The notes under the pieces: generated by a model
What the model saw: only the letters and a program-made list of their open reading frames with translations
Database searches by the model: none
Told to the model about the DNA's origin: nothing
NCBI GenBank assembly: GCA_021397835.1
Contig: JAJFZO010000049.1
Location: 6,453,001-6,517,000, forward strand
Length of the DNA stretch: 64,000 nt
DNA from: Moringa oleifera
Taxonomy: Eukaryota; Streptophyta; Magnoliopsida; Brassicales; Moringaceae
Reading direction: 5' to 3'
Program-made: the position numbers and the translations under genes
Shown here: piece after piece, positions 11,346 through 22,704 of the stretch
Numbering within the stretch: the stretch's first letter is position 1
How the letters are laid out: each line of letters opens with the position of its first letter

Positions 11346-13840
11346 TTTTGTGATTTTTCTAAAGATAATTAACTCATTTCACCATGTTTCTTGTCCATTT
11401 TAACATATGGTCAAAATTAACTCCAAATAAGTACAATGAAAACATAATTTTTTTTTTACCCAAAAACTCATTAGTTAAACCTAAGATGCATTACTTAATT
11501 AGGTTATCTTAATTCATGGTTTGGAAGTACACTTTTGTACATGGGGCAAAAAAAAAAAAAAAAAATTCAGTTTTAAAGCGTAAGAAACCATGAAAGGGAC
11601 TTGATGGTTCCATCCCTTGACCTTAAAGAGATTGATCTTTCTGATTATTTTGAGGTTAAGTGCAACTAAATCTTGTTTTTATCTTTCTCGTTGGTTTGCT
11701 AAAAGTCAATTAATATTATAAACTATCATTAGTGCTTAATTTGGTGCACCACAAAACCTGCTTAATTAAATTAAATAGGATAATACAACCAATAAATATT
11801 GCATTTTTTTTCTATAAATATTTCTCAACTTGCGTGTTTGTGGCAAAGACAAAAACAAAAAAATAAGATAAAATAAAATAAAAACATCTCTGTAATTCAC
11901 AGCACAATGCATCCTGCCAACATCAAAACTATTCATGTGTCAGTGTGTATATAATCACACAACGATTTTGGTTTTTAAAATTCATAATTGCTTTACGAGA
12001 ACCCTAAAGATGATATAATTAATTAAGTACCAAAGATTCAAATTAGTAAGCATTAATGTCTGAATACATAGTGCATACATAAGGAATTCAATTAAACCCA
12101 TCAAGATAGGTTTTTTACCTTTATTTTTTAAATATAACTTGATTAATTAAATAAATTACATTAAAATTTTATCTCTTTAAAGTCTTAAAATCACAAATAA
12201 TACTCTAGTTATGACAAAAAATCGTCATTTAACTCTATAAAAGAGACATATTTTTCGATTCACTCTCGACTAATATCTTGATAAAAATTATGTTGACTTA
12301 AATATTATAACTTTTTTTTTTTCCAGTTTTGCAGATCTTTTACGTTATATTTTTTGATCAACTTGCCTAAGTTTAAATAAACATAATTATTATGTGACAT
12401 AATAAATTAAACCCAAGAGTACGAAGAATGAAAATGTTATAATTCTTAATTTACTAACCATATAATTAATCACCACCCACAGTGAAAGGCATAAAGAGAA
12501 AATGAAAATGGATGAGGATAACACATCTAGTCTAGAACCTTCTCCACTAAACCCATATAAAAGATTGATTATTATCTTCTAATCCTCCAAGTTGATGCCA
12601 TATATTACCGACCATAGCTTATAATTTATCATTAATACAAGATAACGTCACTCTCATGAAGGTCTCATTCTATAAAAAGTGGATAACGATTTGGTTTTTC
12701 CATTGCATTGCAATAAAGCCCTTAAAATCACCATGAGAACTAAGGGGCTTTGTATAAACACCACACTTAAGCATTTGGACTGCCAACCTTGGCTTCCTCC
12801 TTTGGACTGAATAAGACAGCATGCCATGTCAAAAATCTGATATCGTAAGCCAAGAGAATGTCAAACACGTATTAATCTCACGTAAATGAGGCACGATTAG
12901 AGCTTATACCACTCAAGTTTATGTATATCCATGCATATCCGTCAAGTGAAGTTGATAATGACTGTAAACTATGATAACAACAGTTTGTTTTGTTTTGTTT
13001 TGTTTTTTTTTTTTTAAAGGCTAAGTAGATGACAAGAGAGATACCTAGCTAGCTAACTCCTTTTTTATGCTGACGAATTAAGTTCTTCGTTATTATTCTT
13101 TAGCGTTGGCAGTAAAGGGTACATATGCAATCCATTGAGGGTTGACTTATCAATTATGCAGGCACTATGTTCCATTTAAATTTGAGTTTAGTGTCCAAGG
13201 TTCAGACGATAAGTTTCTTTCAATATTTATCGTGATCCTAACATGACATTTAGGATTTTGGATGGGTTTTACCTTGCTTGTTTTTACTTATTTTAGTCGG
13301 CTACAGGCTTATAAAATTATGACTTAGTGGCTGCACCATCTGCTTGAAATCAGCATGGACAAGAATAGAGAGAAAGATAATGGAAAATAAGCAGCTGGTG
13401 TCCCTTCAGTGCCTCATAGGGGGGAGTTTTGAAGGACAGAGGAGGATGGAAGGCAACCCCTTAGAGCCTCTTCAACATAACAAAGTGGTAAAACATGCAT
13501 GCCAAAAGGATCTGACTAGACACTCACTCAAACCTCAAAGGACTTGATAATGGAGATCCCAGAATTCATCACGGAATACTAGAGACTCTTTTGTGTGTTT
13601 CGTGGTTTTTTTTTTTTTATTTTGCTTGAATATTCAGTGAATCGGACAGCTCATATCTGAATAAATATTGGCTGATGTAGTTCGTTTTTGTTGAAGCTGC
13701 TCTTGAATATGAAAGAAGCATCAGCAGGTGACAAAATAAGACAGACAAAAGCAACAACATTAATTTGACTCCCACTTTTGTTCCCTTTTTTTTTTTCTCG
13801 TTAAACGGAAGGTCCACCACGAGGAGTCAGTACCTATGAA
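11346..13840. other. Intergenic upstream of the first CLE gene
   Basis: AT-rich, with several homopolymer runs (poly-A near 11550, poly-T near 13007 and 13608). A 25-codon frame at 12733-12810 is too short to support. The promoter of the CLE gene at 13921 probably occupies the last few hundred bases. Confidence 0.5.
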
Positions 13841-13843
13841 GCC

Positions 13844-13852
13844 TATATAAAG
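13844..13852 (+). promoter_or_regulatory. TATA box of the first CLE gene
   Basis: TATATAAAG, 69 bases upstream of the ATG at 13921. A start of transcription near 13876-13885 would give a leader of about 40 bases with no upstream ATG. Confidence 0.7.
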
Positions 13853-13920
13853 GGATCGACTACGAGGTTTTAAGACAAGAAATTAAAACACCAGAATATT
13901 TGAAAGAACCTGGAGGAAAA

Positions 13921-14166
13921 ATGGCTAGTCTGAAGTTCTGGGTGTGTGTAGTCTTTGTCTTGCTTACATTCTCCAAGTTGGAGTGCAGACTTCTTCTCGA
14001 GCAGCAGCCCCGTTTTGACAGGAAGAACACAGCACACAAGATTCTGCAAGACCTGCTGCAAAGATCGAACGAACTCAAGGTTAAATCTGGAGATGAAGAG
14101 ATGGCTCAATGGTATACCGGCTCCAAGCGAGTGAGCCCTGGAGGACCTGACCCCAGACACCACTAG
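13921..14166 (+). CDS. CLE-family secreted signalling peptide precursor (cluster member 1)
   Basis: The frame has 81 residues, within the usual CLE precursor size. Residues 1 to about 22 form a signal peptide (hydrophobic WVCVVFVLLTF) ending near Glu-Cys-Arg; the precursor ends exactly with the CLE dodecapeptide RVSPGGPDPRHH at residues 70-81 (14128-14163). Pro4, Gly6, Pro7, Pro9 and His11 of the CLE consensus are present. Pro4 and Pro7 are the known hydroxylation sites, with arabinosylation at Pro7. The peptide is closest to the Arabidopsis CLE1-CLE7 group and, through Arg10, to CLE1/3/4. That group signals through CLV1-type receptor kinases in roots and vasculature and is often nitrogen-responsive. 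I chose the ATG at 13921 because the longer frame has no upstream ATG. The middle region lacks the LLxxLG box of the other three members, so this is the most divergent copy. No tail follows the peptide. Confidence 0.92.
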   Translation: MASLKFWVCVVFVLLTFSKLECRLLLEQQPRFDRKNTAHKILQDLLQRSNELKVKSGDEEMAQWYTGSKRVSPGGPDPRHH

Positions 14167-15347
14167 CATGCAGGATCCTCCTGTTGGTCGGTGAGCTTTC
14201 CCCAGTGAGACCAGGGTTTATAGAAGAGCAAAGCTTTTGACGTTTCTTTTTGTTCATCATTTGCAAGTTTTTCTTCTTCTTATCAAGGACTCCGAAAGCT
14301 TGGTTTGTCTCTGTTTATTCATAACATGGAACAACAGATTTTATGCAATGTATGTAACAGAGATTAACTTGGTGAAATCGTTCTTACTAATTAATGTTAA
14401 GTTTGTTTTTTTTTTGGTAAGCACGTGTTATGGCTTTGGTATGAAAAATTTTAATGGGCTAAATTGGTAAAATGTACCAAACAAGAAAAATGCTAAACTG
14501 ATATTTATGAATAAGTTAGGCAGCTAGGTAAGTGGTCACCCACAAATGATGACTAGTTAATTAAAAGATTAATTAGGAGTTTAATTAAGGCATGCATGAG
14601 ATGATGAGAGCAGCCTTTTTCGGTCTTTATGGATTATGATAATGGGATTCTCTTATTTCTTAATTCAAGTGAAAATCCCACATTGGGTCATCGAAATCTA
14701 ATGATATCCTTACTTCAAAATGTTTCGGATCGGATGACCTAGCAAGATTCGAAATTAAGACATTGCAGTCTCGTGTTTCTCCACTGAACTATATATAAAA
14801 TAATAATTATGATCTAATGGTACCAAATTAAGGAATCAGCATGATGTTGCTAAACAAAAGAATAGTACGTCTCCCATCACATTGAAATAGTTAAAGAAAT
14901 GTGACAAATGTACAAGTGTTTTATAAAATTTGAAGGATAAATTGATAAAAGAAGGCATATATGTTTCGGGTTTTCTAACAATTTAGCTATTGTGAAATAA
15001 AAATTTAATTTCTTTTTTTTTTCTTGCTCCAAGTTTCAAGTTAGAAATTAGAAATTAAAATTCTGCTGAAAATTAAATTAGAGAATAAAGTAATATTAAA
15101 TCCTTATTGATTTTGAAAAAAGAAAAATTAAGATAAATAAACGGAGAAAACAAAGTGAGCCATCATGACCGCCCCTGTAACGCGGAAAAGAGAGACAAAG
15201 TCGATCTAAGCAGTTATCAACGTCTAAATAGAGGTCAGCATTTGAGTATGGCAACAAATCATCAACCTCCAAAATAGATCCCCCTTTTTTTTATGCTGGT
15301 TTCATATGATATTTTGTTTAAGTTAATCTTTCCCCAACTTTTGTTGC
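14167..15347. other. Intergenic between CLE member 1 and the PPR gene
   Basis: The start is probably the 3' untranslated region of the CLE gene. The rest is AT-rich, without open frames that look coding. No TATA box stands out ahead of the PPR start, which is common for PPR genes. Confidence 0.5.
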
Positions 15348-17576
15348 ATGAGCTCCCATGGAGATTTCTTCAAGTACCTCCACTGTCGTCTTAAGGTACT
15401 CCGTGCTTGTAACGGAACTCTTTCCCTTCAGACAACCAAACCTCTCCATGCACTCGCTATCACGCTGGGCCCTAATCTTCACCAACTCGTCTTTCTTTAC
15501 AACAACGTCCTTTCTCTGTATGCTTCAGCGGGTCAGGTATCGTTAGCAAGAAAAGTGTTCGATAAAATGTCCGAGCGTAACGTTGTGTCCTATAATACCA
15601 TGATAAGTGCCTATAGTAAATTTGGTGATGTAGAGGAAGCTTGGAAGGTGTTCTCCAGGATGGGGGATTGTGGGTTTTCGCCGACCCAGTTCACGTTGGG
15701 CGGGTTGCTGTCCTGTGACTCGCTGGGCATATTCCGCGGGTTTCAGTTGCAGGCACTTAGTGTGAAGAACGGACTGTTTTATGCTGATGCTTTTGTTGGA
15801 ACGGCGTTGTTGGGCTTTTACGGGAGGTCTGGGTGCTTGGATAGTGCGGCTCGGGCTTTTGGAGATATACCCAGGAAGAGCTTGGTGACGTGGAATTTGA
15901 TGATATCTTTGTTTGGGCAACAAGGGTTTGTTGAAGAGTGTTTGTTTACATTTCGTGAACTTGCCAGAACGCATAATTCTCTGTCTGAATGCTCGTTCTT
16001 GGGCGTATTGTCTGGTTTATCAAGTGAACAGGATTTGGAAAAAGGAGAACAAATACATGCTTTAGTGGTTAAGAATGGGTTCGGTTGTGAAATTTCTGTT
16101 GTGAACTCACTAATGAATATGTATGTGAAATGTGTGAGCATTGTTGCTGCTGAGATCATGTTTGAACAGGTGACTGTCAGGGACATTGTATCATGGAATA
16201 CAATACTGGGTGGACTAGCAAGGAGCGAAAATCCTGTAAAAGCCTTGGAACACTTTATAAGGATGTCCATCCATGGTACGTTGCCTAACCAGACCACATT
16301 CGTAAATGTTATGACTTGTTGCACTCGTTTGCTGATCCAAAAGTATGGACAATTCTTCCATGCTAAAATAATCAAGAATGCTTTTGAATCTGATGTTTTT
16401 GTGGGTAGTGCATTAGTTGACTTTTATTCTAAATGCGATCGAATGGAAGATGCCCACAGCTGCTTTCATGATATACAAGAGAAGAATGTGATTTCTTGGA
16501 ATTCATTGATTTTGGGTTATGCTAATAAGTTGTGTTCTACTTCCATTTCTTTACTTCTGCAAATGCTTCAATTGGGTTTCCGACCTAATGAGCATACATT
16601 TTCTGCTGTTCTTAAATCATCATCCACCCTAGAGCTACATCAGCTTCATTGTTTGATTATAAGGACGGGTTACCAAAACAATGACTATGTGTTTAGCTCC
16701 CTCATGGCCTCATATGCTAAGCATGGTCTCATCAATGATGCGCTGGTGTTTGTTAATGATTCTGATGAACTTTCTGTTGTCCAATCTAACATCGTTGCTG
16801 GGATGTATAACAGATCTGGACAGTACCATGAAACTGTAAAGCTGCTTTCTCTGCTTGAAGAACCTGACATTGTGTCTTGGAACATTGTGATTGCAGCTTG
16901 TGCTCGCAGTGGTTATTATAGAGAGGGCTTTGAACTTTTTAAACACATGCATAGGGCTCAAATTTACACAGACAATCACACATTTGTTAGCCTTTTAAGC
17001 ATGTGCAGTAAACTCTGCAATCTTGCTTTGGGTAGTTCCATACATGGTCTCATCATAAAAAGTGATTTCAGCCTTTCTGATACGTTTGTGTGCAATGTGT
17101 TAATTGACATGTATGGAAAATGTGGGAGCATTGGAAGTTCAGTTAAAATATTTGATGAAATGACAGAAAGAAACCTCATCACATGGACAGCTCTAATTTC
17201 AGCCCTTGGAGTCCATGGCTACATTCATGAGGCATTTGATCGTTTCAGGGAAATGGAGTCGCTGGGCTTTAAGCCTGATAAAGTCACTTTCATTGCAATG
17301 CTTACTGTCTGTAGACATGGTGGGTTGGTAAGAGAAGGGGTGGAGCTATTTAGGGAAATGTGTAAAAGTTACCAGGTTGAACCAGAAATGGATCATTACC
17401 TCTGTATGGTGGACCTATTGGCTAGATATGGACATCTTAAGGAAGCGGAGCATCTGATTGCTACAATGCCTATTCCACCAAATGCCCTTATCTGGCGTAG
17501 TTTTCTTGAAGGGTGCAAGAGATATAAAACTGCACAGGATCAAGAAGTGGAACATGTAAAATTAATATCAGTCTAA
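15348..17576 (+). CDS. PLS-class pentatricopeptide repeat (PPR) protein, intronless
   Basis: The 742-residue frame runs from ATG 15348 to TAA 17574-17576 without interruption, as is normal for plant PPR genes. It is made almost wholly of about 35-residue helical repeats. Clear ones include the ARKVFDKMSERNVVSYNTMI type at about residues 66-85, VNSLMNMYVKC near 255, SALVDFYSKC near 355 and VCNVLIDMYGKCGSIGSSVK near 580. Alternating P, L and S spacing indicates the PLS class. The C-terminus (MVDLLARYGHLKEAEHLI onwards) is an E1-like motif that stops early, with no DYW deaminase domain. Such proteins bind organellar RNA in a base-specific way and act in editing, splicing or stability. The N-terminus could be a mitochondrial or plastid transit peptide, but this is not clear-cut. 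From memory it resembles the At3g58590 type, with moderate uncertainty. The neighbouring CLE genes are functionally unrelated. Confidence 0.93.
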   Translation: MSSHGDFFKYLHCRLKVLRACNGTLSLQTTKPLHALAITLGPNLHQLVFLYNNVLSLYASAGQVSLARKVFDKMSERNVVSYNTMISAYSKFGDVEEAWKVFSRMGDCGFSPTQFTLGGLLSCDSLGIFRGFQLQALSVKNGLFYADAFVGTALLGFYGRSGCLDSAARAFGDIPRKSLVTWNLMISLFGQQGFVEECLFTFRELARTHNSLSECSFLGVLSGLSSEQDLEKGEQIHALVVKNGFGCEISVVNSLMNMYVKCVSIVAAEIMFEQVTVRDIVSWNTILGGLARSENPVKALEHFIRMSIHGTLPNQTTFVNVMTCCTRLLIQKYGQFFHAKIIKNAFESDVFVGSALVDFYSKCDRMEDAHSCFHDIQEKNVISWNSLILGYANKLCSTSISLLLQMLQLGFRPNEHTFSAVLKSSSTLELHQLHCLIIRTGYQNNDYVFSSLMASYAKHGLINDALVFVNDSDELSVVQSNIVAGMYNRSGQYHETVKLLSLLEEPDIVSWNIVIAACARSGYYREGFELFKHMHRAQIYTDNHTFVSLLSMCSKLCNLALGSSIHGLIIKSDFSLSDTFVCNVLIDMYGKCGSIGSSVKIFDEMTERNLITWTALISALGVHGYIHEAFDRFREMESLGFKPDKVTFIAMLTVCRHGGLVREGVELFREMCKSYQVEPEMDHYLCMVDLLARYGHLKEAEHLIATMPIPPNALIWRSFLEGCKRYKTAQDQEVEHVKLISV

Positions 17577-18521
17577 AGTTAGTTTCTTGGGTAGACCTGG
17601 CATTGTCTGTCTTTAATGTAGGATCTTTATGTAGTCATGTCCCGACACTGGCATTCAGATGGCCAAACTTTCTTCAGATTTAGAAAGATTGATTTCATCA
17701 CTTAATATCAGTATTTCGTAGTGTTTATTAATGATTTAGTTTGGTAAATACAAAGCTTTCCCGACAAGAGGGCACATAGAATTTGGGAAGTAACTAACAC
17801 CTTATTCATATACCACCAAACTTAAGCTCTTCTTTGTCTCTATTTCCAGTTCTTTAAGGTATCAGCTTCTTGTTGTTCAAAAGTATGGGAGTTTCACAAG
17901 AATGCTTTAAGTTTTGTTTAACATTTTTTTAAAGTTTACCATGCATATGCATCTAATGCTGCCTTTTGCACATATGGATGGTTTTCTCTCTTTAAGTGAC
18001 TTGATATGACACAAATATATGTGTTGAATTTCATTTGTGCAATAAGGTCCTTGAGTTTCTGCAAACTAGTTCTTCAAACTTGATTTGGATGATTCTGCTG
18101 GATTATTTAGTGCTTAATGTGGTACTGTAGGTTGTAGAGAAATGAGAATGGTATCTGACATTAACTCATTCCCTTAGCCCTTCCTCAAAAATGTGACTGT
18201 CAAGCCAAGTCTCTGGATTGGTTTAATTGCTTGAGAGGGAATAGAAAGAATAAAGCAATCCAAGTGCACTCATCGGAAACAAATAATTCTGAAGTTGAGC
18301 CCTTGTAAAGATGCAAAAGACCGCTGGGAATAAGACTTCATTCTTGACAATTTTGGACCTCATACATAAGCCTCCCTTCTCTGTCATCTGAATCAACTTA
18401 ATTTATTTGCCCTGCACTCTACCTGCTTTTTCCTCCCAAACATGTTTTCCATTTTTCCAAAAACTAACACCATTTCAACTTAATCACAAAATTATGCCTT
18501 GTGAATCAAACACTCATTCAG

Positions 18522-19050
18522 GAAAGAACTCCAGATTTCAGCAGCAGAAAGAGTAGTGAAAGCTTTCAAGTGATGTTGTAGTTGAAATAGTGCCGCAAGT
18601 AGGGAAATCAGATATTATAACAAAATTAAGGCTTCTGGTTCTGGTACTATACTTTTATTTACTATAATTTTCATTTATTGAAGTTGATTTTTTCAAATAT
18701 AACTTATTTTGTTTCTGTTGCAGCATTTCTGAAATATTTGAGCCTCAGCTGCATCCAACTTTGACATTTCATCATCTGCCTGGTGAGTTACCTCTGGCCT
18801 TAAAAACTGTTTCAGGTTAACTAGGAAAGCTGTGGCATGACGAAGTTACGTGTCAGCAGAAAGAAAGAGAAAATTTTAAATAAAAAAGTCAGAGTTAATC
18901 CATATTTTTTAAAGAAATAGAATCTCTCCATGCGCAAAAGGAACCTTATCTTTAACATGTTGTGTTTACCTTGAATTATTTATAAACAAGTGGATAGGAT
19001 TCAATTGGGGTACAGTTTGACTCTTCAGAATTATTATATTGCTTTCTCCA

Positions 19051-19086
<36 letters not shown>

Positions 19087-19618
19087 TTGTTATCACCTAT
19101 AGTTATATCTCCAGTTTCCATTTCATTGCTACGACAAAAATCTTGTAGCACTTCTTAATTATGTCGTCCCAAAGTGACTTTGTTAGAGCCAAAATAAAAA
19201 TACAGATTATGCTTAGATTCTGGACCTCTGACCTTTAGAGCAACAAACAAATTTGAACCCGGAGAAGTATTAAACTAGTTAAGACTTCTTAGCTTTATTT
19301 ATTTTTCATTTTACCTGTTCATAATTGTGAATAATTGCATTATTTTTTGTCCCAGTCAAATTTCTTCTTGTTAAATTGGTAGGAAAGAAAAGGTAGTGGA
19401 TGAAATATAATAATAGGAATCTTAGTGGCTTGTGATTATGTTGTATGGAAAATTAAAGCCTCTGTTACAGACAATTCCTGTGGAGTTGTCGTAAAATATA
19501 TTTTCAGCCACCGTCCAAGAATGTTCTTTAGCAGAAATGGCTGTTGTTCACAGGGTTTCCTCCACCGGATAAGAGCACTTCAACTTGATTGATCACCATT
19601 TTGTGCAAGTGGTTCAAG
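18522..19618 (+). other. Candidate exons of an unidentified spliced transcript
   Basis: Three blocks are bounded by plausible splice sites: 18522-18569 (acceptor ATTCAG, weak donor GTGATG), 18724-18782 (acceptor TTTCTGTTGCAG, strong donor GTGAGT) and 19554-19618 (acceptor TGTTCACAG, good donor GTAATG). Implied introns are about 154 and 771 bases. Only one frame is open through the middle block. Joined, it ends in HHLPGFPPPDKSTST then stop, inside the third block. I found no start exon and do not recognise the product. It may be a small gene's C-terminal part, a 3'-UTR splice pattern of the PPR transcript, or chance. Confidence 0.3.
19054..19083. repeat. (AT)n microsatellite
   Basis: Uninterrupted AT dinucleotide run of about 15 units. 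Confidence 0.95.
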
Positions 19619-20127
19619 GTAATGGAAATCCACTTGTCTTCTTATGGGAACTTGAATTAAGATATGTTTAAAAGCAATAAGGTCTTACACAAATGCAAGA
19701 ATACAAACCTTTTTGCGTAATTGGCAGGAGAGAAAAATAAGGGGAAGATAAAGAGAAAAACAAAGAAAAAAGTTAAAGAATTATAGCATTCTCTTATATG
19801 ATACTAAAAATTTATAAAACTGAAAATTTGAGTTCTTTTGAGTTGTAAAATAAAATCTTCTTACCTTTTTCATTAGAAAATTGAAGAGTAAAAATTAGAC
19901 TATATTTTTTTTGAATATTTTGGTTTCTAATTGTTTTTACAATCTTTTTTTTTTTTAGTCTTATATACCAAACACATTCTAGAAAGATTCATTTTTTCTT
20001 TCTTCTTTGTCTGTTCTCTCTCCGTCTCTTAATTTCTCTCTCTTTTCTTTTCTTTTTTTTTTTAAACAAAATTTTCTCCTACCAGTCATAGCATAATGTC
20101 CACTGGCATTATCTTGTGTTTTGATTC

Positions 20128-20135
20128 TATAAATA
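20128..20135 (+). promoter_or_regulatory. TATA box of the second CLE gene
   Basis: TATAAATA, 166 bases before the ATG at 20294. The leader from about 20160 has no upstream ATG. A TGTCTTGCCAG acceptor-like sequence directly precedes the ATG, so a leader intron is possible but not needed. Confidence 0.65.
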
Positions 20136-20293
20136 GAAGCATTTGGTTTGGTACTTCATCCATCTTGGGTAGCTAAACCTGTTTGCTAGCTTTTCTAATT
20201 TTTGTTTCAAGTTTGTAAAGGATCTGCTAAATTCTCTATAGAATTCAAGTAGAAAGCTTCCCTAAGCTGAATCTTCTTACTGTGTCTTGCCAG

Positions 20294-20530
20294 ATGGGAG
20301 CACAAGGTTCACTTCCACTCTTGCTTATCTTCATGTTTCTTGTCATTAGTTTGGAAGCAAGAGTCCATGTCTGGAAGGGGATTGATAGTCGCCTTCTTTT
20401 ACGTGAACTCGGCTATAATAAATCTGAACTGGAGCATTATCGGACGGTTTCCTCTGATGGTGGGGTTGCTAGAGTGTCTCCTGGGGGACCAGATCCTCAG
20501 CATCACTCTCACCCTCCTGGAACATTTTAA
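20294..20530 (+). CDS. CLE-family secreted signalling peptide precursor (cluster member 2)
   Basis: The frame encodes 78 residues. Residues 1-22 are a signal peptide with a LPLLLIFMFLVISL core, and cleavage is likely after Ala22, just before ArgValHis. Residues 34-49 contain the cluster motif LLLRELGYNKSELEHY. The CLE dodecapeptide RVSPGGPDPQHH is at residues 60-71 (20471-20506), followed by a 7-residue tail rich in Pro that is presumably trimmed. The peptide matches the CLE5/CLE6 type as I know it from Arabidopsis. It should be secreted to the apoplast, processed, hydroxylated and sensed by leucine-rich-repeat receptor kinases. The start is the first ATG after the TATA box; the longer open frame upstream of it has no ATG. 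It lies about 2.7 kb after the PPR gene and is in line with the other CLE genes. Confidence 0.92.
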   Translation: MGAQGSLPLLLIFMFLVISLEARVHVWKGIDSRLLLRELGYNKSELEHYRTVSSDGGVARVSPGGPDPQHHSHPPGTF

Positions 20531-22133
20531 CCATTATGTGAATAGTTGATTGTGGTATAGAAGTTGATTTTCTCTTCCATGCTGCTCTGTTCATCATACC
20601 CCTATCCAGCCAAGACAAAGATGAAAAAAAAGTAGTTCTACGTTTCCTTTCCCTTGGAAAACTGTCTTTACGATGAGAGAAAATGTATATCACAAATAAC
20701 AAGTAGGAGTTTGAGAGCTAGAGTTGGCATGGTGCACTAGCATGTGTTAATTGTGGAATTTGTAGCAAAGTTGGAATTCTCTAATTTTAATGTCTTGTTT
20801 CTTCACTTTTTGTAATGAACTTTTCTTGAGCTTTGCACTCTGCTTGTGTTTTTTCTTGAAATCCTTACCTCATTATCTCGTAATTTTTCTGTCTGTGCAT
20901 GTGCACATGTGAACTTTTTGCCCTTGGTCTTTGTGTACCCATATTTTGCGAGCGGGAGCTGTGATATTATATGCATGGCATGAGGCATGCAGCTTATTTG
21001 TTAATGACTGAACTGAAACCCGCAATGAGTTTTTAGCCATCTGTCTTCTTTTCCACCGCATCTTTGGCTTAGATTTACAAATTTGCGCTACAACTGGTAT
21101 CATTTTAGAAAGAATCTGTCGCATTAACTGCATGACTAATCAAATCGTAAATTCTAGTGCAAGTACTATTGGAGTCAGGTTTTGTTACTCTAGATGATTA
21201 AACTATGTGAGAATGAAGTTCTTGTTGAGCAATCATATGGTACAAATGCTTTACCTAATAATTATTTGTTTAGTCATGTTTAATTTGAATTTCTTCTTTT
21301 GTTGGATCTCTCAAAACTTGAAGTACTGGGCAAAACTAGAGATTAATTGTTCTGTTGATAGAAAACTAACATAATATTAGAAAAATTGTTCAGTTGATAG
21401 AAAACAAACTTGCTATGATCTTAGAAAATGGTCTGGGTGGATTGGGTGAGGATAATAAGAGATTGGGATTATCTCTCTGAGTCTTCAAAACAGTGTGTTT
21501 GTTTTGGTTGAGTTCTCGAGATTAAAAAATAAAATAAAATTTTCGTTGATCTTGGTTTTTTTCTTCTTCTCATTTGTCTTCGTAGGAAGCACCTATTTTG
21601 CTTGAAACTCCCAAGACTATAAGGACAGTTTAAAGTTCAAGTAGGAAATACAGTTGCATCGTTTTTTTTTTTTTTAACTTTTAGTGGCAGTAATAAAGTA
21701 TAATGAGAATCCATGGACATATTGGAAAAAGGAAAGTTATGGATATTAAGTTGTAGTCAACACTAACACGCTAACATATATAAAATATTCAAGGAATTAC
21801 ATTATCTTTCTTTTGTATATGGTGCTTCTTTTGCATTAACAATTTTTTTTTTTTTAAATTTCTTGTTTGTATACTATTACTGGGTGAGTATATTGGGAAG
21901 TTTATCATGAAGTAGTCCATTAATTCTAAAACTAGTTTTATATATCGACCTCTCTAACTCTTATTTTGGAGGTTACATGTACTCATATAATGCTTAACTT
22001 AGGGTAATTTTGTTTATGATTCCCCTTCTCAGAAACTTTTTAGAACGAATAAAATGACTCTTACTAATGAATTTAGTGTACTAGCATGTTTAATAGTTGA
22101 TTTCTTTTGTTACAATATCTTCTGTTGGGATCC
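20531..22133. other. 3' flank and intergenic DNA after CLE member 2
   Basis: 3' untranslated sequence followed by AT-rich DNA with poly-T runs (near 21663 and 21843). Minus-strand open frames at 20469-21133 have no family features and overlap the CLE 3' end, so they are not called. Confidence 0.5.
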
Positions 22134-22375
22134 ATGTCTACTGGTCTCGATCAGAATCTGGAGAGGAACTTGGTTGCATTGGCTGGAGCAGCGGCAGTGA
22201 GCATTGCAGATCAAGACCAAGCTGTCCATCGAGCAGAGATGCGCCTGAGGTTACTAATTCACTGTTAAACAGCAGACTTGCAGAGGGAGTTAAAGTGGAA
22301 ATGGACGCCATTCCTGTGAGTGTAGCTAATGATGGATATAAGCTGATTTTGGCCAAGCTGCAGGTCAATATGTAA
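22134..22375 (+). pseudogene. Unidentified gene fragment, probably frameshifted
   Basis: An ATG at 22134 opens a 44-codon frame (stop 22266-22268) with protein-like composition, including LVALAGAAAVSIADQDQAVH. After the stop, a second frame stays open to 22375 and reads EGVKVEMDAIPVSVANDGYK and LILAKLQ. The two frames differ by a shift near 22246-22268. A 23-base GT...AG segment at the junction would restore the frame if absent, but that is far below plant intron size. I do not recognise the family. It could be a truncated, frameshifted retrocopy or a stray first exon. Confidence 0.35.
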
Positions 22376-22683
22376 AACTTATTTAAATTAACAGCATAAT
22401 TACTTGCTATTTCCATGAAATTTAAGTGTAGTAGCATGTTTAATGGAGTTGTGAGTGTTACTTAATCCGTTGACATGGGTTTTGCCTGTCGAGGACAAGC
22501 TGTTGAGAAATGAGGAGAGGAACGGAAAAGAATAATATTTGACTAAAGGCAATCTCTTAGATGCAAAACTGTTCTTACCTTGAAAGTTAAAGCTGCGAAA
22601 AAAAAAAAAAAAAAAAGAAAGAGAAAGGAGATGTATATAGTATAAGGACATAAAATATTATATATGTGATTTATTTATATGTA

Positions 22684-22704
22684 TTATATATATATATATA
22701 TATA
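22684..22704. repeat. (TA)n microsatellite
   Basis: About ten uninterrupted TA units, preceded by an imperfect TA-rich run. Confidence 0.9.

Larger units (their letters stand above)
17577..20120. other. PPR 3' flank and intergenic region with exon-like signals
   Basis: The first part is probably PPR 3' untranslated sequence. Three exon-like blocks with splice-site signals lie at 18522-18569, 18724-18782 and 19554-19618 (separate entry). No other gene was recognised. The sequence becomes T-rich before the next CLE promoter. Confidence 0.4.

Noticed and set aside
12733..12810. 25-codon frame after a TATA-like sequence
   Set aside because: Too short and no recognisable peptide motif or signal sequence; could not be supported without conservation data.
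15543..17182. Minus-strand and alternative-frame open frames across the PPR gene
   Set aside because: They are shadows of the strongly coding PPR frame.
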